DNA from: UBA2589 sp965223235
GTDB lineage: Bacteria; Gemmatimonadota; Gemmatimonadetes; Longimicrobiales; Gaopeijiaceae
Length of the DNA: 64,000 bases
Reading direction: 5' to 3'
NCBI GenBank assembly: GCA_965223235.1
Contig: CBDCVV010000019.1
Span: forward strand, 483,438-547,437
In this document: in pieces, positions 17,919 to 27,088 of the stretch
Layout: each line of letters opens with the position of its first letter
Position numbering within the stretch: the stretch's first letter is position 1
Notes under the pieces: model-generated
The model's input: the letters and a program-made list of their open reading frames with translations, nothing else
Database searches by the model: none
What the model was told of the DNA's origin: nothing
Position numbers and translations under genes: made by a program

Positions 17919-18862
17919 GCCCAGCTGGTACCCGAAGCGACGTCGATAGTGCGGATCACCTCCCAGTGCTCTTGATAGCTGATATCGATAAACCCGTCCT
18001 CCTCCTGAAACTCTTCGGCTAACGCACTCCCTTCCCAGTCGAAGGTCCGGAACGCCTGGCGGACAGACGCTGCGAGCTCCGGATCGAGACGGTTCGACAC
18101 ACCGTACGCCGTCGTGGGGAACGACACCGACCGGTACAGGAGCCGCAGGTCTTCGCGACTCCCGACTCCCCTTGCGAGCACCTGATCGATCACCTGATTC
18201 GCAACCGCGGCAGCTTCGTAGTCGCGCTGCAGAACGCCGAGGATCGAGTTGTCGTGTCTACCCGAGAACACCACCTCGAAGTCGCGCTCCGGCACCAGAC
18301 CGAACTCCGACTCTAGCAGCACCGAAGGGGCCTTGAAGCCGCTGTTCGACGTCGGGGACGTGAACGCCAACGAGCGGCCGCGCAGATCCTCGACAGACTC
18401 GATGTCACTCTCCCTATGGGTAAGCAGCTCCATCTCGTACCCGAAGCTCCCATCGGCTCGTGCCATCATCGAAAGCGGTCGAAAGCCAGCACAATTCACG
18501 GCGAGCGGGACGCTGCCCGTGTTGAAGCCAGCGACGTGGAGACGGCCTGCGCGCATCGCTTCGATCTGTGCGGCGTTCGATTGAACCGGGAAGAAGCGTA
18601 CTTCTCGCCCGACCAGCCCTTCCATGTGTCTGAGGAAGCCGGCCCAGACTCCACGGAACTGTGCCGGGTCTTCGACGGGGGTATAGGCGAAGATGAGCAC
18701 CTCGGGGTCAAGCAGAAGACGCTCGGCAGTGGGGTCGGCGACCAGGTCGCCGTCGCGATCGCAGTAGCGCACATCGAGGTCACCCCGTGCGCAATCTTCG
18801 ACGAGGGGAGTCGTGCACGCTGCCAGTGCGATCGAGCCCAACACGGAGAGAGTGAGACGCAC
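17909..18862 (-). CDS. phnD: PhnD-type phosphonate/phosphite-binding lipoprotein
   Basis: The 317-residue protein starts with GTG and a lipoprotein signal ending in LAAC. It is followed by a Cys-rich acidic stretch with a DRDGDLVAD motif that looks like a short calcium-binding loop. The rest is a type-2 periplasmic binding protein of the PhnD family: FFPVQSNAAQIEAMRAGRLHVAGFNTG binds the ligand phosphonate in relatives, and TSPTSNSG is the second ligand loop. It starts 3 bases after the glycerophosphodiesterase gene. The likely ligand is a phosphonate, phosphite or small phosphate ester. Confidence 0.92.
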   Translation of the reverse strand: MRLTLSVLGSIALAACTTPLVEDCARGDLDVRYCDRDGDLVADPTAERLLLDPEVLIFAYTPVEDPAQFRGVWAGFLRHMEGLVGREVRFFPVQSNAAQIEAMRAGRLHVAGFNTGSVPLAVNCAGFRPLSMMARADGSFGYEMELLTHRESDIESVEDLRGRSLAFTSPTSNSGFKAPSVLLESEFGLVPERDFEVVFSGRHDNSILGVLQRDYEAAAVANQVIDQVLARGVGSREDLRLLYRSVSFPTTAYGVSNRLDPELAASVRQAFRTFDWEGSALAEEFQEEDGFIDISYQEHWEVIRTIDVASGTSWACR

Positions 18863-18865
18863 GTG

Positions 18866-19879
18866 TCAGCGGGACTCTGCGTCAGATCTTCCTGGGAAGA
18901 GGTCTGGATTGTCCGTAATGATCCCGTCGACTCCGATCTCGTCCAGGAAGTGGGCCATCTCTTCCTCGACCGTCGAGAACCTGTCTCCCGGACGACGAGC
19001 GCGGAAAGTCCAGGGCACCACGGTCAGTCGTAGCTCGTGTGCCCGAGCGACGATCGCAGGATCGTCAGCGAGGAGCGACTTCGTCGGGCCTATTCCGGTC
19101 GCGAATCCGGCTGCGCGCGCGAGTCCCTCTTGGGTCACCCAGTGCGCAGACTCCTCTCCCCCGCCAATGAGTAGGGCCAGGGGGAGACGAGTCTCCTTCT
19201 CGTGCCGGAGAAGTTCAAGAGAAGCCGCACTGAACGACTGGATAATGATCGGAGTCGCCGGGTCCTGACCGGGCTCGGCGAGACCATGCTGTGCGAGCTC
19301 CGATAGGAGGAGCTCCTCCATATCGAAGCCACGGTTCCCGTACACCTCGGGTGCCTTCGTTTCGATGAAGAGGCCGGCTCGGCCACGCGCCACTTCGATG
19401 ACCTCAGCGAAGGTCGGGATCGTCGCGCCCGCGAAGGAAGTATCGAACCAGCTACCTGCGTCGAGCGTTCGGATCTCTTCGAGCGTGAAGTCGTTCACCG
19501 GCCAGACCTTCGTCAGCTCACCCCGGATCTCCACCTCCTCGAAGCGCGATGGAAAGACCTCCTCGATGTTGGTTGTCCGCTCGAGCGTGAGGTCGTGGAG
19601 CGCAATGAGAACCCCATCGCTTGTGATCTGAAGATCTGGCTCGATGTAATCCGCGCCTTGGGCGATACCCAATTCGTACGCCACGAGAGTGTGCTCGGGT
19701 GCGTACGCCGAGGCACCCCTGTGGGCTACGAGGATCGGTGCCGATCTCGGAGTTGCCTCGAGCGGGGTCTCGCTCCCTGACTCGGGTGCGTCCGCGCAGC
19801 CGGCGACGGCTGTCACGGCGACGCTAACGGCGAGAACGAGCTGGCCGAAAGAGCCTCTGCGACTCGTGGCTTGCGGCAT
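18866..19879 (-). CDS. Lipoprotein glycerophosphodiester phosphodiesterase
   Basis: The 337-residue enzyme should hydrolyse glycerophosphodiesters to glycerol 3-phosphate and an alcohol. The catalytic signatures are present: HRGASAYAPEHT (two histidines and the acidic residues) near residue 55, and EPDLQITSDGVLIALHD with the second catalytic His. The chosen ATG (19879) gives a lipobox VAGC near residue 28, so it is anchored in the periplasm; the frame is open to 20146. It is the first gene of the operon with PhnD-PhnC-PhnE-PhnE, which suggests its product, or a related phosphorus compound, is then imported. Confidence 0.92.
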   Translation of the reverse strand: MPQATSRRGSFGQLVLAVSVAVTAVAGCADAPESGSETPLEATPRSAPILVAHRGASAYAPEHTLVAYELGIAQGADYIEPDLQITSDGVLIALHDLTLERTTNIEEVFPSRFEEVEIRGELTKVWPVNDFTLEEIRTLDAGSWFDTSFAGATIPTFAEVIEVARGRAGLFIETKAPEVYGNRGFDMEELLLSELAQHGLAEPGQDPATPIIIQSFSAASLELLRHEKETRLPLALLIGGGEESAHWVTQEGLARAAGFATGIGPTKSLLADDPAIVARAHELRLTVVPWTFRARRPGDRFSTVEEEMAHFLDEIGVDGIITDNPDLFPGRSDAESR

Positions 19880-20046
19880 TCGAACCTCAGCGTTTCGGAT
19901 CAGGGGTGCCTTCAAGATGGGTGGAGGGTGGGGCCACGGCCATCGCGACACGCCTGACCAGCCGTGTGCCACAAGCACGACGTATTCCGCCTCCCGACCC
20001 GCACGGCTGTAACGGCCACTCGTCGTGCTCCAACTTCGCGCCGAGT

Positions 20047-20730
20047 TTACGGTTGAATGCGACCCGAGCCGTCTCCGCCAACACCGCCCCGCGAAATTAG
20101 CTCCGCGATCCGCAGGATCGCCGACCCCGGGAAGCGACGTGACCACTCCGCCGGCAGCTGGTTAAACGCTGCTCCGATCGCCTCGCCGTAGCCGGGATCA
20201 CGGCGATCCATCCGTGGCAGTCGTCGCATCAGATCGAACAGCTCATCCGCACTCAGCCACTCGGCACGATCGGGCACAGGCACGGGCTGGTATCCGTCAA
20301 GAAAAGCGCCGTGCGGGTACGGCGCGTGCCACCCGAGCTGGTCAAAGAGCGGCTCCCCGCTTTCTGCTACCCTCCCTGCCTCCAAGCGAAACAAGCCGCG
20401 ATCGCCAGGGGGGACCCACGGGTCCTCGAACACCTCACGTTCGCAGCCCGCGTTGTACCCCCAGGGAACGACCAGGAAGGTCTCGCCGACCTCCACACCC
20501 GAGTCGGGGCCGTACGCGCGCGCTACACGGAAACGGTGCGCGATGGTCTCTCTCGGCGCTGGTGGGGCGAGCCCCTCCACGAACTCCGTCGAGACCACTT
20601 CGAACTCACCAGTCGCCACCGCCACGACGACGGTAGTTGTTTCTGGCGGGGGACCAAAACTCGTCCCGATCGAGCACACTCCGGGAGAGGCTGCGATCGC
20701 GATCGCACTGAGTTGAGCGAGGATGACCAT
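20047..20730 (-). CDS. Exported protein of unknown function
   Basis: The 227-residue protein begins with a signal-like segment (MVILAQLSAIAIAASPG, cleavage or lipobox near GVC at 19). A beta-rich domain follows, with AHRFRVARAYGP and ETFLVVPWGYNAGCERE, similar in feel to predicted exported proteins that carry a surface-metal or NTF2-like fold, but I cannot name the family. The start at 20730 is chosen for the signal peptide; the frame is open to 20793. It follows the TonB-dependent receptor gene by 28 bases on the same strand and may be cotranscribed with it. Confidence 0.55.
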   Translation of the reverse strand: MVILAQLSAIAIAASPGVCSIGTSFGPPPETTTVVVAVATGEFEVVSTEFVEGLAPPAPRETIAHRFRVARAYGPDSGVEVGETFLVVPWGYNAGCEREVFEDPWVPPGDRGLFRLEAGRVAESGEPLFDQLGWHAPYPHGAFLDGYQPVPVPDRAEWLSADELFDLMRRLPRMDRRDPGYGEAIGAAFNQLPAEWSRRFPGSAILRIAELISRGGVGGDGSGRIQP

Positions 20731-20758
20731 AGTGAAGCTTACTCGCTCGGAGCTCGAC

Positions 20759-22927
20759 TCAAAAGCTGACCCACACACCCCCGTTGAACGCACGACCCTC
20801 GAGGGGTGCCCAGACGTCCGTGATCCAACGACCGTCCGGCGTTCGGTTCGGACGGAGCAGCGGGTCGTACCGCGTCTGGCGAGTGTCGAGAATGTTCTCG
20901 GCGTTCAGGAAAAGACGAAGAGGGCCAAGCTTCCGATCAATGAGAAAGCCGAGGATGAAGTGCCGCCTCGACTCCGTCCGATACGGATCGTCATCCAGCT
21001 CCTGTCGACCCGTGAAGTACGCTTCTATTCCGATCCGTCCCCATCCCTCCTCTTCATAAGCACCGATCAGACCGACCGAGTTCCGAGGCGTCAGAGGGAC
21101 TTCGCGGCGCCCCGTACCTTCAGGATCGGGCTCTGTGGACCGAAGAAAGGCGTGGGAGCCGATCAGGCGCCAAGGACCCTGGCGAAGTGCAGCAAACACC
21201 TCTGTGCCCCACGTGTCGACAGAAGATCCGAGCGCATTGCGGATCGTCAGCGTGCCGTCGCCGTTGCGGATCGTCTGGAGCGGGTCTTCGATCTTCGAGG
21301 CGAAGCCACTCACGTTCAACTCGACGGGGCCGAAGCTCCGGCCAACGTCCAACATCGCGCTTCGCGCACGCTCCTCGATCCACTCCTCCGATGGAGTGAG
21401 CCGCGACAGGCCAACCGCTTCCACCTCCTCCGTGAACGGTGTCGGGGCGAAGAAGCCTGATCCCGCCGAAACCCGCGTAACCCACGGGCCGGCGACACCG
21501 AGGGCTGACACACGCGGACTGAGCGCACCGCCGAAGCGGCTGTGATGGTCATACCGGAGGCTCCCCACCGCAGTAAGCCAGTCGGTCAATCTCACCTCGT
21601 CTTGGGCGAAGACCGCGGGCACCGTGTAATCGAAGGAGAAGAGCGGAAGGTTCTCGTGCTCGTATGAGTCGTGTTGGAGCGCAAGACCGACGACCCAGAG
21701 GTGGTCACCGTCTTGGCCAGAGAGCGAGACTTCGCCGAACGCCGTGCGGTGCTCGTCAGCCTCGAGCACATCTCCGAAACGATGTTCGTGCCCCTGCAAT
21801 GACCCGGAAGCTCGGGCCGACAGTAGTCGGCGGCCCGACACAAGCATCTTCGCGCTCACCCCCGCGTCGACCCGACCGGTTTCCAGCGCTTCGGCGTACG
21901 GTGTTCCAACCGATGTGACCTCGCCAGGCAGCGTGCCACCGGATCGGGTCTCGCGCATTCCGCCAATCGTGAACACTGCCGAGCTGCCCTCGCCATCGTC
22001 CCAGAATAGACGGGGCCGCGCCGACACTCTGCGGAACCGAGGGACGTCAGCCCAACCGTCCGCGTTGACGTCTGCGAAATCCTGTCGGTGAGCGCTGGCC
22101 AAGAGCGTGTACCCCCACCGATCGTTCAGGGCATCCGCGAGCCACCCGACCGCGTCGGTCCCGTCCAACGTGCTCTGATTCACGATCAACTCGCGGGCAC
22201 GGTCGGGACTGCGTGAAATTAGGTTGACCACCCCACCGAGCGCGGTCGGCCCATACAGCGCCGAGGCCGCCCCCTTGATCACCTCGACACGCGCCAGATC
22301 CATGGGAGGCACTTGTAGCGGCCCGAGCGCTCCGGCTTGCCCGCCGTACAACGGCATCCCGTCGCTTAGAATCTGTGTGTACCGGCCACGGAGACCTTGG
22401 ATGCGAACGCTCGCCCCCCCCAACGATGGGGCGGTGGGCTGCACCCTCAAGCCGGCAGTCTCATTGAGCAGCATCGCAATGTCGCCAGGCGTCATCAGCA
22501 ACTTCTCTTCGACCTCCTCCCGCGAGACGGCCTCGATGCGCAACGGCTCTTCCTCGATCCGGCGCTCCGTCCGCCCGGATATCACCACCAACCCCTCTGT
22601 CTCGACCGCTTCCTCTTCCATTCGAATCACGAGCGCGGTGTCTTGAGCGGCCATCAGCACGATGCGCACCACCGCCGTTTGGAAACCGAGCCGCTCTGCA
22701 ACCACCTCGTGGGACCCAGGGGGTAGGCGAAGCCTCAACACGCCTTCGGCATTGGTCAGACCCTGGACCCCGGAAGCCGCGACGCGCACTCCTTCGATCG
22801 GGATCCCGGTGGCCGCAACGTGCACGGTAACCGACACGGACGATGCGTCTTGGGCGGCGACGAATCCCGGTAGCGCGAAGTACCAGAGTGAGAGAAGACC
22901 GAAGAAGAGGCGGCGACGCGACTTCAT
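20759..22927 (-). CDS. TonB-dependent outer-membrane receptor
   Basis: The 722-residue receptor has a signal peptide (cleaved near AAQ, residue 24), an N-terminal carboxypeptidase-regulatory domain (about 28-110), a plug domain (about 125-235, with the LPGDIAMLLNETAGLRV region and RIQGLRGRYTQILSDG) and a 22-strand-type barrel to a terminal Phe. The barrel end (NAENILDTRQTRYDPLLRP) resembles BtuB/CirA-like receptors for vitamin B12 or iron chelates. The ligand is not evident. ATG 22927 is chosen for the signal peptide. A TonB-like lipoprotein gene is divergent 230 bases away. No TonB box is obvious. Confidence 0.9.
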   Translation of the reverse strand: MKSRRRLFFGLLSLWYFALPGFVAAQDASSVSVTVHVAATGIPIEGVRVAASGVQGLTNAEGVLRLRLPPGSHEVVAERLGFQTAVVRIVLMAAQDTALVIRMEEEAVETEGLVVISGRTERRIEEEPLRIEAVSREEVEEKLLMTPGDIAMLLNETAGLRVQPTAPSLGGASVRIQGLRGRYTQILSDGMPLYGGQAGALGPLQVPPMDLARVEVIKGAASALYGPTALGGVVNLISRSPDRARELIVNQSTLDGTDAVGWLADALNDRWGYTLLASAHRQDFADVNADGWADVPRFRRVSARPRLFWDDGEGSSAVFTIGGMRETRSGGTLPGEVTSVGTPYAEALETGRVDAGVSAKMLVSGRRLLSARASGSLQGHEHRFGDVLEADEHRTAFGEVSLSGQDGDHLWVVGLALQHDSYEHENLPLFSFDYTVPAVFAQDEVRLTDWLTAVGSLRYDHHSRFGGALSPRVSALGVAGPWVTRVSAGSGFFAPTPFTEEVEAVGLSRLTPSEEWIEERARSAMLDVGRSFGPVELNVSGFASKIEDPLQTIRNGDGTLTIRNALGSSVDTWGTEVFAALRQGPWRLIGSHAFLRSTEPDPEGTGRREVPLTPRNSVGLIGAYEEEGWGRIGIEAYFTGRQELDDDPYRTESRRHFILGFLIDRKLGPLRLFLNAENILDTRQTRYDPLLRPNRTPDGRWITDVWAPLEGRAFNGGVWVSF

Positions 22928-23157
22928 GACTGACCAGCTGGTTCTGCGGCCTCGACGACCTTCATGGACTCGGATCCTAGTGTACAGCCGGTCGGCGCGA
23001 GCAGAACCGGCAACGGTTGGAGAGGTGAGTTCTACCGTGCCAGAAGTCCGGCGACAAGCGGTGCCACCGTGAGCCAATAGCGATTCTGGAACCGGCGCGG
23101 TAGAATTGAGTCGGTGACATGAGTCGGTCCGAAGACTCACTAGATCGGAGGTTAGAA

Positions 23158-23529
23158 ATGATTCGCTCCGTCGGTTCCGTGCTGGTCGTGTTCACCGTGA
23201 CGACAGGGTGCGCGACTGCCTCTCACCCGGTATCGCGCGACGCCCCCGAGGCCGTCACTCCTCCGACACTCATCGAGTGTGCGGACTTCAACTCTCCCGA
23301 GACCGACCTTAGCCGAGAGTTCGTCGATGTCGTGGTACCCGTAAGGGTCAGTGCCTCGGGTTCGGTGATTCGGGCCGGCGCGCCCCGGGCCTCCCGCCAA
23401 TCGGCAGATCGGCAACTATTGGACCGAGCGATCTCGTTGGCCCAGTCGTGCCACTTCGAGCCGGCTACGTCGGACGGAGAGCGCGTCGCCGCAACGACGG
23501 ACGTGAGATTTCGGATGGGTGTGGGCTAG
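23158..23529 (+). CDS. Small lipoprotein with a TonB C-terminal-like domain
   Basis: The 123-residue protein has GGAGG ahead of its ATG and a lipobox (VTTGC) near residue 17. The remainder matches the TonB C-terminal fold pattern: VVVPVRVSASGSVIRAG, then a helix LLDRAISLAQSCHFEPA, then ATTDVRFRMGV. There is no proline-rich spacer and no N-terminal membrane helix for ExbB/ExbD, so it is not a classical TonB. The gene is divergent from the TonB-dependent receptor gene, which suggests a shared promoter region at 22928-23157. Confidence 0.7.
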   Translation: MIRSVGSVLVVFTVTTGCATASHPVSRDAPEAVTPPTLIECADFNSPETDLSREFVDVVVPVRVSASGSVIRAGAPRASRQSADRQLLDRAISLAQSCHFEPATSDGERVAATTDVRFRMGVG

Positions 23530-23559
23530 AGCGCTAGTTCCACTCAGCGGCCTAGCAGC

Positions 23560-24147
23560 TCAGTCGCTACCCACGAAGTCGATGCCCTGGTCAACCAGAT
23601 CGACGATGACATCGAGCTCGCCCAGATCCTGAGGGGTGAAGATCATGACGTAGGCTTCAAAGCCTGGTCGACTAGACGCCCAGGGGTGCACTTCTACCCA
23701 CCCCGCCTCGACCGCACCGGGGATCCGGCCGTGCGGGAGCGTGACATGAAGGCTCCCGTCCTCGTGGATGTGACCGACTTCCCGGTCGCGGATGATGCAT
23801 TCGGGGCGAGAGAGGGCGACACCATCTCGCAGCCAGATCGCGCTGGCCCCGTCGACGATCGTGCTCGGTCGTCTCTCCACCTCGGGAAACGCGAAGATCC
23901 GTGCGGACATCTCATCGATCACTTCAGGGATCGGGCTCGCATTCGTTTGCTGGTGCGGGACGGTCCCTGTGGTCACTGCCGGGGCACCGATGCGGGCCGG
24001 GAGAGACGGGAACACCCCTAACGGAGTGTCGGCCAAGCATGGTGTCTCCTCCTCGACCTCTATGCTCGGCGCTGCCGGCTCGGCGCAGCCGGCGACCAAT
24101 ACAAGTAGCGCAGCCAACCAAGCTGCGGCGGGAACGCCACTGCTCAC
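23560..24147 (-). CDS. Luciferase-domain (DUF5519-like) lipoprotein
   Basis: The 195-residue protein has a lipobox (LVAGC) near residue 21. Its C-terminal half contains GHIHEDGSLHVTLP, then AVEAGWVEVHPWA and YVMIFTPQDLGELDVIVDLV, the pattern of the small 'luciferase' DUF5519 domain whose function is not known. Its GTG start overlaps the stop of the gene at 24144-24725 (GTGA). It is the third in a chain of coupled genes of unknown role. Confidence 0.75.
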   Translation of the reverse strand: MSSGVPAAAWLAALLVLVAGCAEPAAPSIEVEEETPCLADTPLGVFPSLPARIGAPAVTTGTVPHQQTNASPIPEVIDEMSARIFAFPEVERRPSTIVDGASAIWLRDGVALSRPECIIRDREVGHIHEDGSLHVTLPHGRIPGAVEAGWVEVHPWASSRPGFEAYVMIFTPQDLGELDVIVDLVDQGIDFVGSD

Positions 24148-24725
24148 GAGTCCCTCGCAGGGTGATATGAGCCTGGGATTTGCGACTCGAACAAAGCGAC
24201 TATTCGCTCCGCACTCGTGAGCAACCAGTGTGCGTCGTTACGCACATGCGGATCGCCGGTGATCTCCGCATACCCGATCGAGGGACCGTCGAAGTAGCTG
24301 CGCCGCTCCCAGGCTGCGAATCCTTTGAAGTTGTGCCACGAGTCGGAAGGAGCAGAGGCCGGGAAGCATTCGAACGTTTCGTAGACGAAGAGAGGGAGGC
24401 CATCATGCAAGTAGTACTCGGCGCTGTACTTCCCATCGGCGGTCCAAGCGGACGCTACGATGTGTCGGACAAGTCCATCGGCCCGAGCCGCTCGTATCTC
24501 CGTGCCGTAAGCCCCTCCGAGATCGAGCGGGTTCGTCCGTGTGAGCACGAAGGCCCATTCGACAGCCTGGTCGCGGATCGCCGTGATCTGCGGGGCCACT
24601 AGCGTTTTGACGGCGGAGTCGCCCACCACTCGTGGTTCTTCAATGCCCTGCCCGTACACGGTGGCGGCTGTCGCCATTTCGACGAGAACAAGGACAATCG
24701 GGAGACTGAGTCGGGTCTTACTCAT
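24144..24725 (-). CDS. Exported protein of unknown function
   Basis: The 193-residue protein has a signal peptide ending near VYGQ (residue 26). The mature part is alpha/beta with conserved-looking aromatic patches (YYLHDGLPLFVYETFE, NFKGFAAWERRSYFDG). I do not recognise the family. Its ATG overlaps the stop of the upstream gene (ATGA, 24722-24725) and its stop overlaps the next start, so three genes are translated as a chain. Confidence 0.65.
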   Translation of the reverse strand: MSKTRLSLPIVLVLVEMATAATVYGQGIEEPRVVGDSAVKTLVAPQITAIRDQAVEWAFVLTRTNPLDLGGAYGTEIRAARADGLVRHIVASAWTADGKYSAEYYLHDGLPLFVYETFECFPASAPSDSWHNFKGFAAWERRSYFDGPSIGYAEITGDPHVRNDAHWLLTSAERIVALFESQIPGSYHPARDS

Positions 24726-25300
24726 GCGCAGACAGTCATCTCCCACTGGACGAAGGATAGCCGGCCCGCTTCAGCGTCGAACAAGGCGTAACCAGTGCAA
24801 CAACAGAGCCGCATCGACTCGGGATCCGCGGTAGCGTAGTCACCACCCAATGCAATTCGCCATCGCTGGGCCGTCTCGCGCTCTGGTGCGCCCACTCCGA
24901 GGAAGGTGATCCTCGCTCCGTCGCGCGATCGTGACAGAGCACGAAGCGAGTCCAGGCTCACGACCATCACTCGCGGCTTGCGAGTATGGAACAGGTCCGA
25001 CGTGAGGCGACCCCATTCGGGATCTGCCCCGTCCCGTTGAACCAGATAGAGCGAATCTCCGTCCAAAGCCAAGCCGTGGTCGGGAATATCTCCCTCGAGA
25101 AGGCGCTCAGAAATCGCGTCCGCGAGGAGGTCCGGGCCCACACCTGGAGGCGAGGGTGTGCTCGTGGCACAAGAGACCAGCACAGCAACGCTGAGAGACC
25201 CCGCGGCCGCTCGTCGCGCGCTGATAGAGCTGGCTAGCCGCCGTCCACCAGACGGATGTCGGAAGCCGTCTGTCTCATCCACCGATCGAGGTACTCCCAC
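24722..25300 (-). CDS. Exported protein of unknown function
   Basis: Up to 192 residues. A lipoprotein-type signal (SVAVLVSC near residue 44 of the longest frame) is followed by a domain with an LCCCTGYALFDAEAG segment containing three consecutive cysteines. The start is unclear: every normal start codon before the signal peptide lies inside the end of the preceding gene, giving a 66-base overlap. The true start may be a rare codon near 25235. Family unknown. Confidence 0.5.
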   Translation of the reverse strand: MGVPRSVDETDGFRHPSGGRRLASSISARRAAAGSLSVAVLVSCATSTPSPPGVGPDLLADAISERLLEGDIPDHGLALDGDSLYLVQRDGADPEWGRLTSDLFHTRKPRVMVVSLDSLRALSRSRDGARITFLGVGAPERETAQRWRIALGGDYATADPESMRLCCCTGYALFDAEAGRLSFVQWEMTVCA

Positions 25301-25854
25301 AGGTCTTCGCGCGCGTCAGAGTTGTACGTGATCCGATACTTCAGGATGTGTCCTTCTATCTCGAATACGTAGGCGAAGGTCCGACTCGTTTGCCCAGACC
25401 GGAAGTATTCCGCCTCAACCATGAACCCCTCGAGGGTCCCGCCGTCTCTGAGAGGTTGTGAGTAGGGGCCCTCGGACTTGATGGATACCGTCCACGGAGT
25501 ACGCCGAGAGGCGGCATATCGATGGATCTCAGAAGTCGCTACGGCGAGTTCTGCTTGAACACGGTCATCACCCTCGGATCGGGGCGGGTACACGTAGATC
25601 GACAGATCAAGGTTTCGCTGCAACGGGCCTGAATAGGTGAGGCTAAATCCGAGCTCAGCCACCTGGTAGCGGGTCACCTCCATCAACGCGAAGGTGTCGG
25701 CAATCGGCGGGACGCTAAAACCGTTGATGACCCATGGAAGCTCCGGAGCCTGGAAGATCGATGTCGGCTGCGCCATGGCTCGGTCCGCTGCCAGGACGGA
25801 CACCAGCACCAACGCCGAACCAAGCTGGATACTTCGCTGCATTGTTCCGCTCAC
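25234..25854 (-). CDS. Exported protein of unknown function
   Basis: The 206-residue protein begins with GTG preceded by GGAGGAG at four bases and has a signal peptide cleaved near AMAQ (residue 29). The mature part is beta-rich with a RYQVAELGFSLTYSG segment and a C-terminal helix (LWEYLDRWMRQTASDI). It resembles predicted exported proteins that measure or bind small ligands, but no family is recognised. It is the first of four tightly packed minus-strand genes. Confidence 0.65.
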   Translation of the reverse strand: MSGTMQRSIQLGSALVLVSVLAADRAMAQPTSIFQAPELPWVINGFSVPPIADTFALMEVTRYQVAELGFSLTYSGPLQRNLDLSIYVYPPRSEGDDRVQAELAVATSEIHRYAASRRTPWTVSIKSEGPYSQPLRDGGTLEGFMVEAEYFRSGQTSRTFAYVFEIEGHILKYRITYNSDAREDLWEYLDRWMRQTASDIRLVDGG

Positions 25855-25920
25855 TCTTCTCCTCCGGGCGCAGAGCCAGCCGGCGCGACACTCTCGCGAA
25901 TCTGCTGCGCCGACGTCTTG

Positions 25921-26058
25921 CTAGGAAGGGGCGCGAGCCGAGGCGCGGTTGCGGAGACGCGCCAGCGCCAGGGTGTCGACTTGGAGCAAGACCGCGTCTT
26001 GAGGGGCGTCCCCGCACGCCGCGAGTAACCCACAGATGACCGTCCCTACTGCTCTCAT
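25921..26058 (-). CDS. Possible 45-residue lipoprotein
   Basis: A short frame from ATG 26058 to TAG encodes a hydrophobic segment ending in LLAAC, a good lipobox, then about 30 polar residues. It sits in the 242-base space between two larger genes. It may be a genuine small lipoprotein or the remains of one. No ribosome site is convincing. Confidence 0.3.
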   Translation of the reverse strand: MRAVGTVICGLLAACGDAPQDAVLLQVDTLALARLRNRASARAPS

Positions 26059-26096
26059 TCGTAGAGCCTCGGGCCTAGACCTCCACTCCACGACCC

Positions 26097-26960
26097 CTAT
26101 CTCCCGGACCGCACCCGTCCCAATCGGATCCAAGCGTGGTATGCATTGAGCCCTGGGACAGGCCAGATCGCCAATACCCCGATCGCGGGGCGGCCGCTAT
26201 CGTCCGAGGTCGTCCACTGTCCGATCGCGAGGCCATTGCTCGCCGACACTCTTCCATCGTCCCATCCCGCGCGCCCTACCTGTCTCGCGTAGTGCTCGAA
26301 GAGCTCCTCGGCGCTCAAGTCGGATACGACCGAGGCACTCATGTCGACTCCATCCCCTGAGCCCCCTCCTCCCGTCATGTGGACTTCGGCGTCCGGCGGC
26401 GGATCGAGGTCCGGGATCCGGAGGCCATAGTCGATCGAAGCCCGTCCGGTCATCCGCGCATTCTCGCACGGCGTTGGCTCCGTATCCACCTCATAGTACC
26501 GCAGCCGGAGCATCTCGGTGTCCGCAAACGACACCGCAGACGCCCATACCCAATGCGTTTCCGTGCACCACGTCCCGGCCACAGGCTCGGGACTTCGCTG
26601 GAATCCACCACGGGGCCGCATGGACGCCGCCCGCTCCCAACCCTCAGACTCTAGTCGATCGCCGTAACTCGACAAGGTCGCCTCGGCCGACTCAGCCAAG
26701 TTGAGCACAACGGTACCGCCGTTGTCACGCGTAAGCCCGCCCATGATGCTCACACCTTCGCCACTTGGCAGAATGTCCTGGAGGCTGGCGGGGGGACTTC
26801 CGACGAAGATCTCGCTCTCCTCAGCGGCGTTGGAGACCAGGGCCAATGCGAGCGCCTCGGGCACATCGTCACCGATCGCGCGGTCGATGGCCTCAGGGGA
26901 GTCCGGCCCACAGGCCACGAGCACGATCAATCCGAGCACTGCCAAGCATATCCTACGCAC
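26097..26960 (-). CDS. Lipoprotein of unknown function
   Basis: The 287-residue protein starts at GTG 26960, with GAGGAG close upstream and a lipobox LVAC near residue 16. The frame is open to 27053, but that start gives no signal peptide. Two similar alpha-beta segments occur (GDRLESEGWER and YARQVGRAGWDD, each followed by a variable strand region), a pattern seen in predicted proteins that compare a mutated or aged sample; no family is recognised. It is separated from the amidase gene by 128 bases. Confidence 0.65.
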   Translation of the reverse strand: MRRICLAVLGLIVLVACGPDSPEAIDRAIGDDVPEALALALVSNAAEESEIFVGSPPASLQDILPSGEGVSIMGGLTRDNGGTVVLNLAESAEATLSSYGDRLESEGWERAASMRPRGGFQRSPEPVAGTWCTETHWVWASAVSFADTEMLRLRYYEVDTEPTPCENARMTGRASIDYGLRIPDLDPPPDAEVHMTGGGGSGDGVDMSASVVSDLSAEELFEHYARQVGRAGWDDGRVSASNGLAIGQWTTSDDSGRPAIGVLAIWPVPGLNAYHAWIRLGRVRSGR

Positions 26961-27088
26961 GATGCTCCTCCTCGAGACTTCAACGGCAGATCCTGAAGGG
27001 TCTGGAGTTGTAGCGTATGCGCTCCCTATCTGCAACCCACGCAAACCTGCCATCTACGCCGAGAAGCGGGTGCTCGTGGAGTGGTCGC

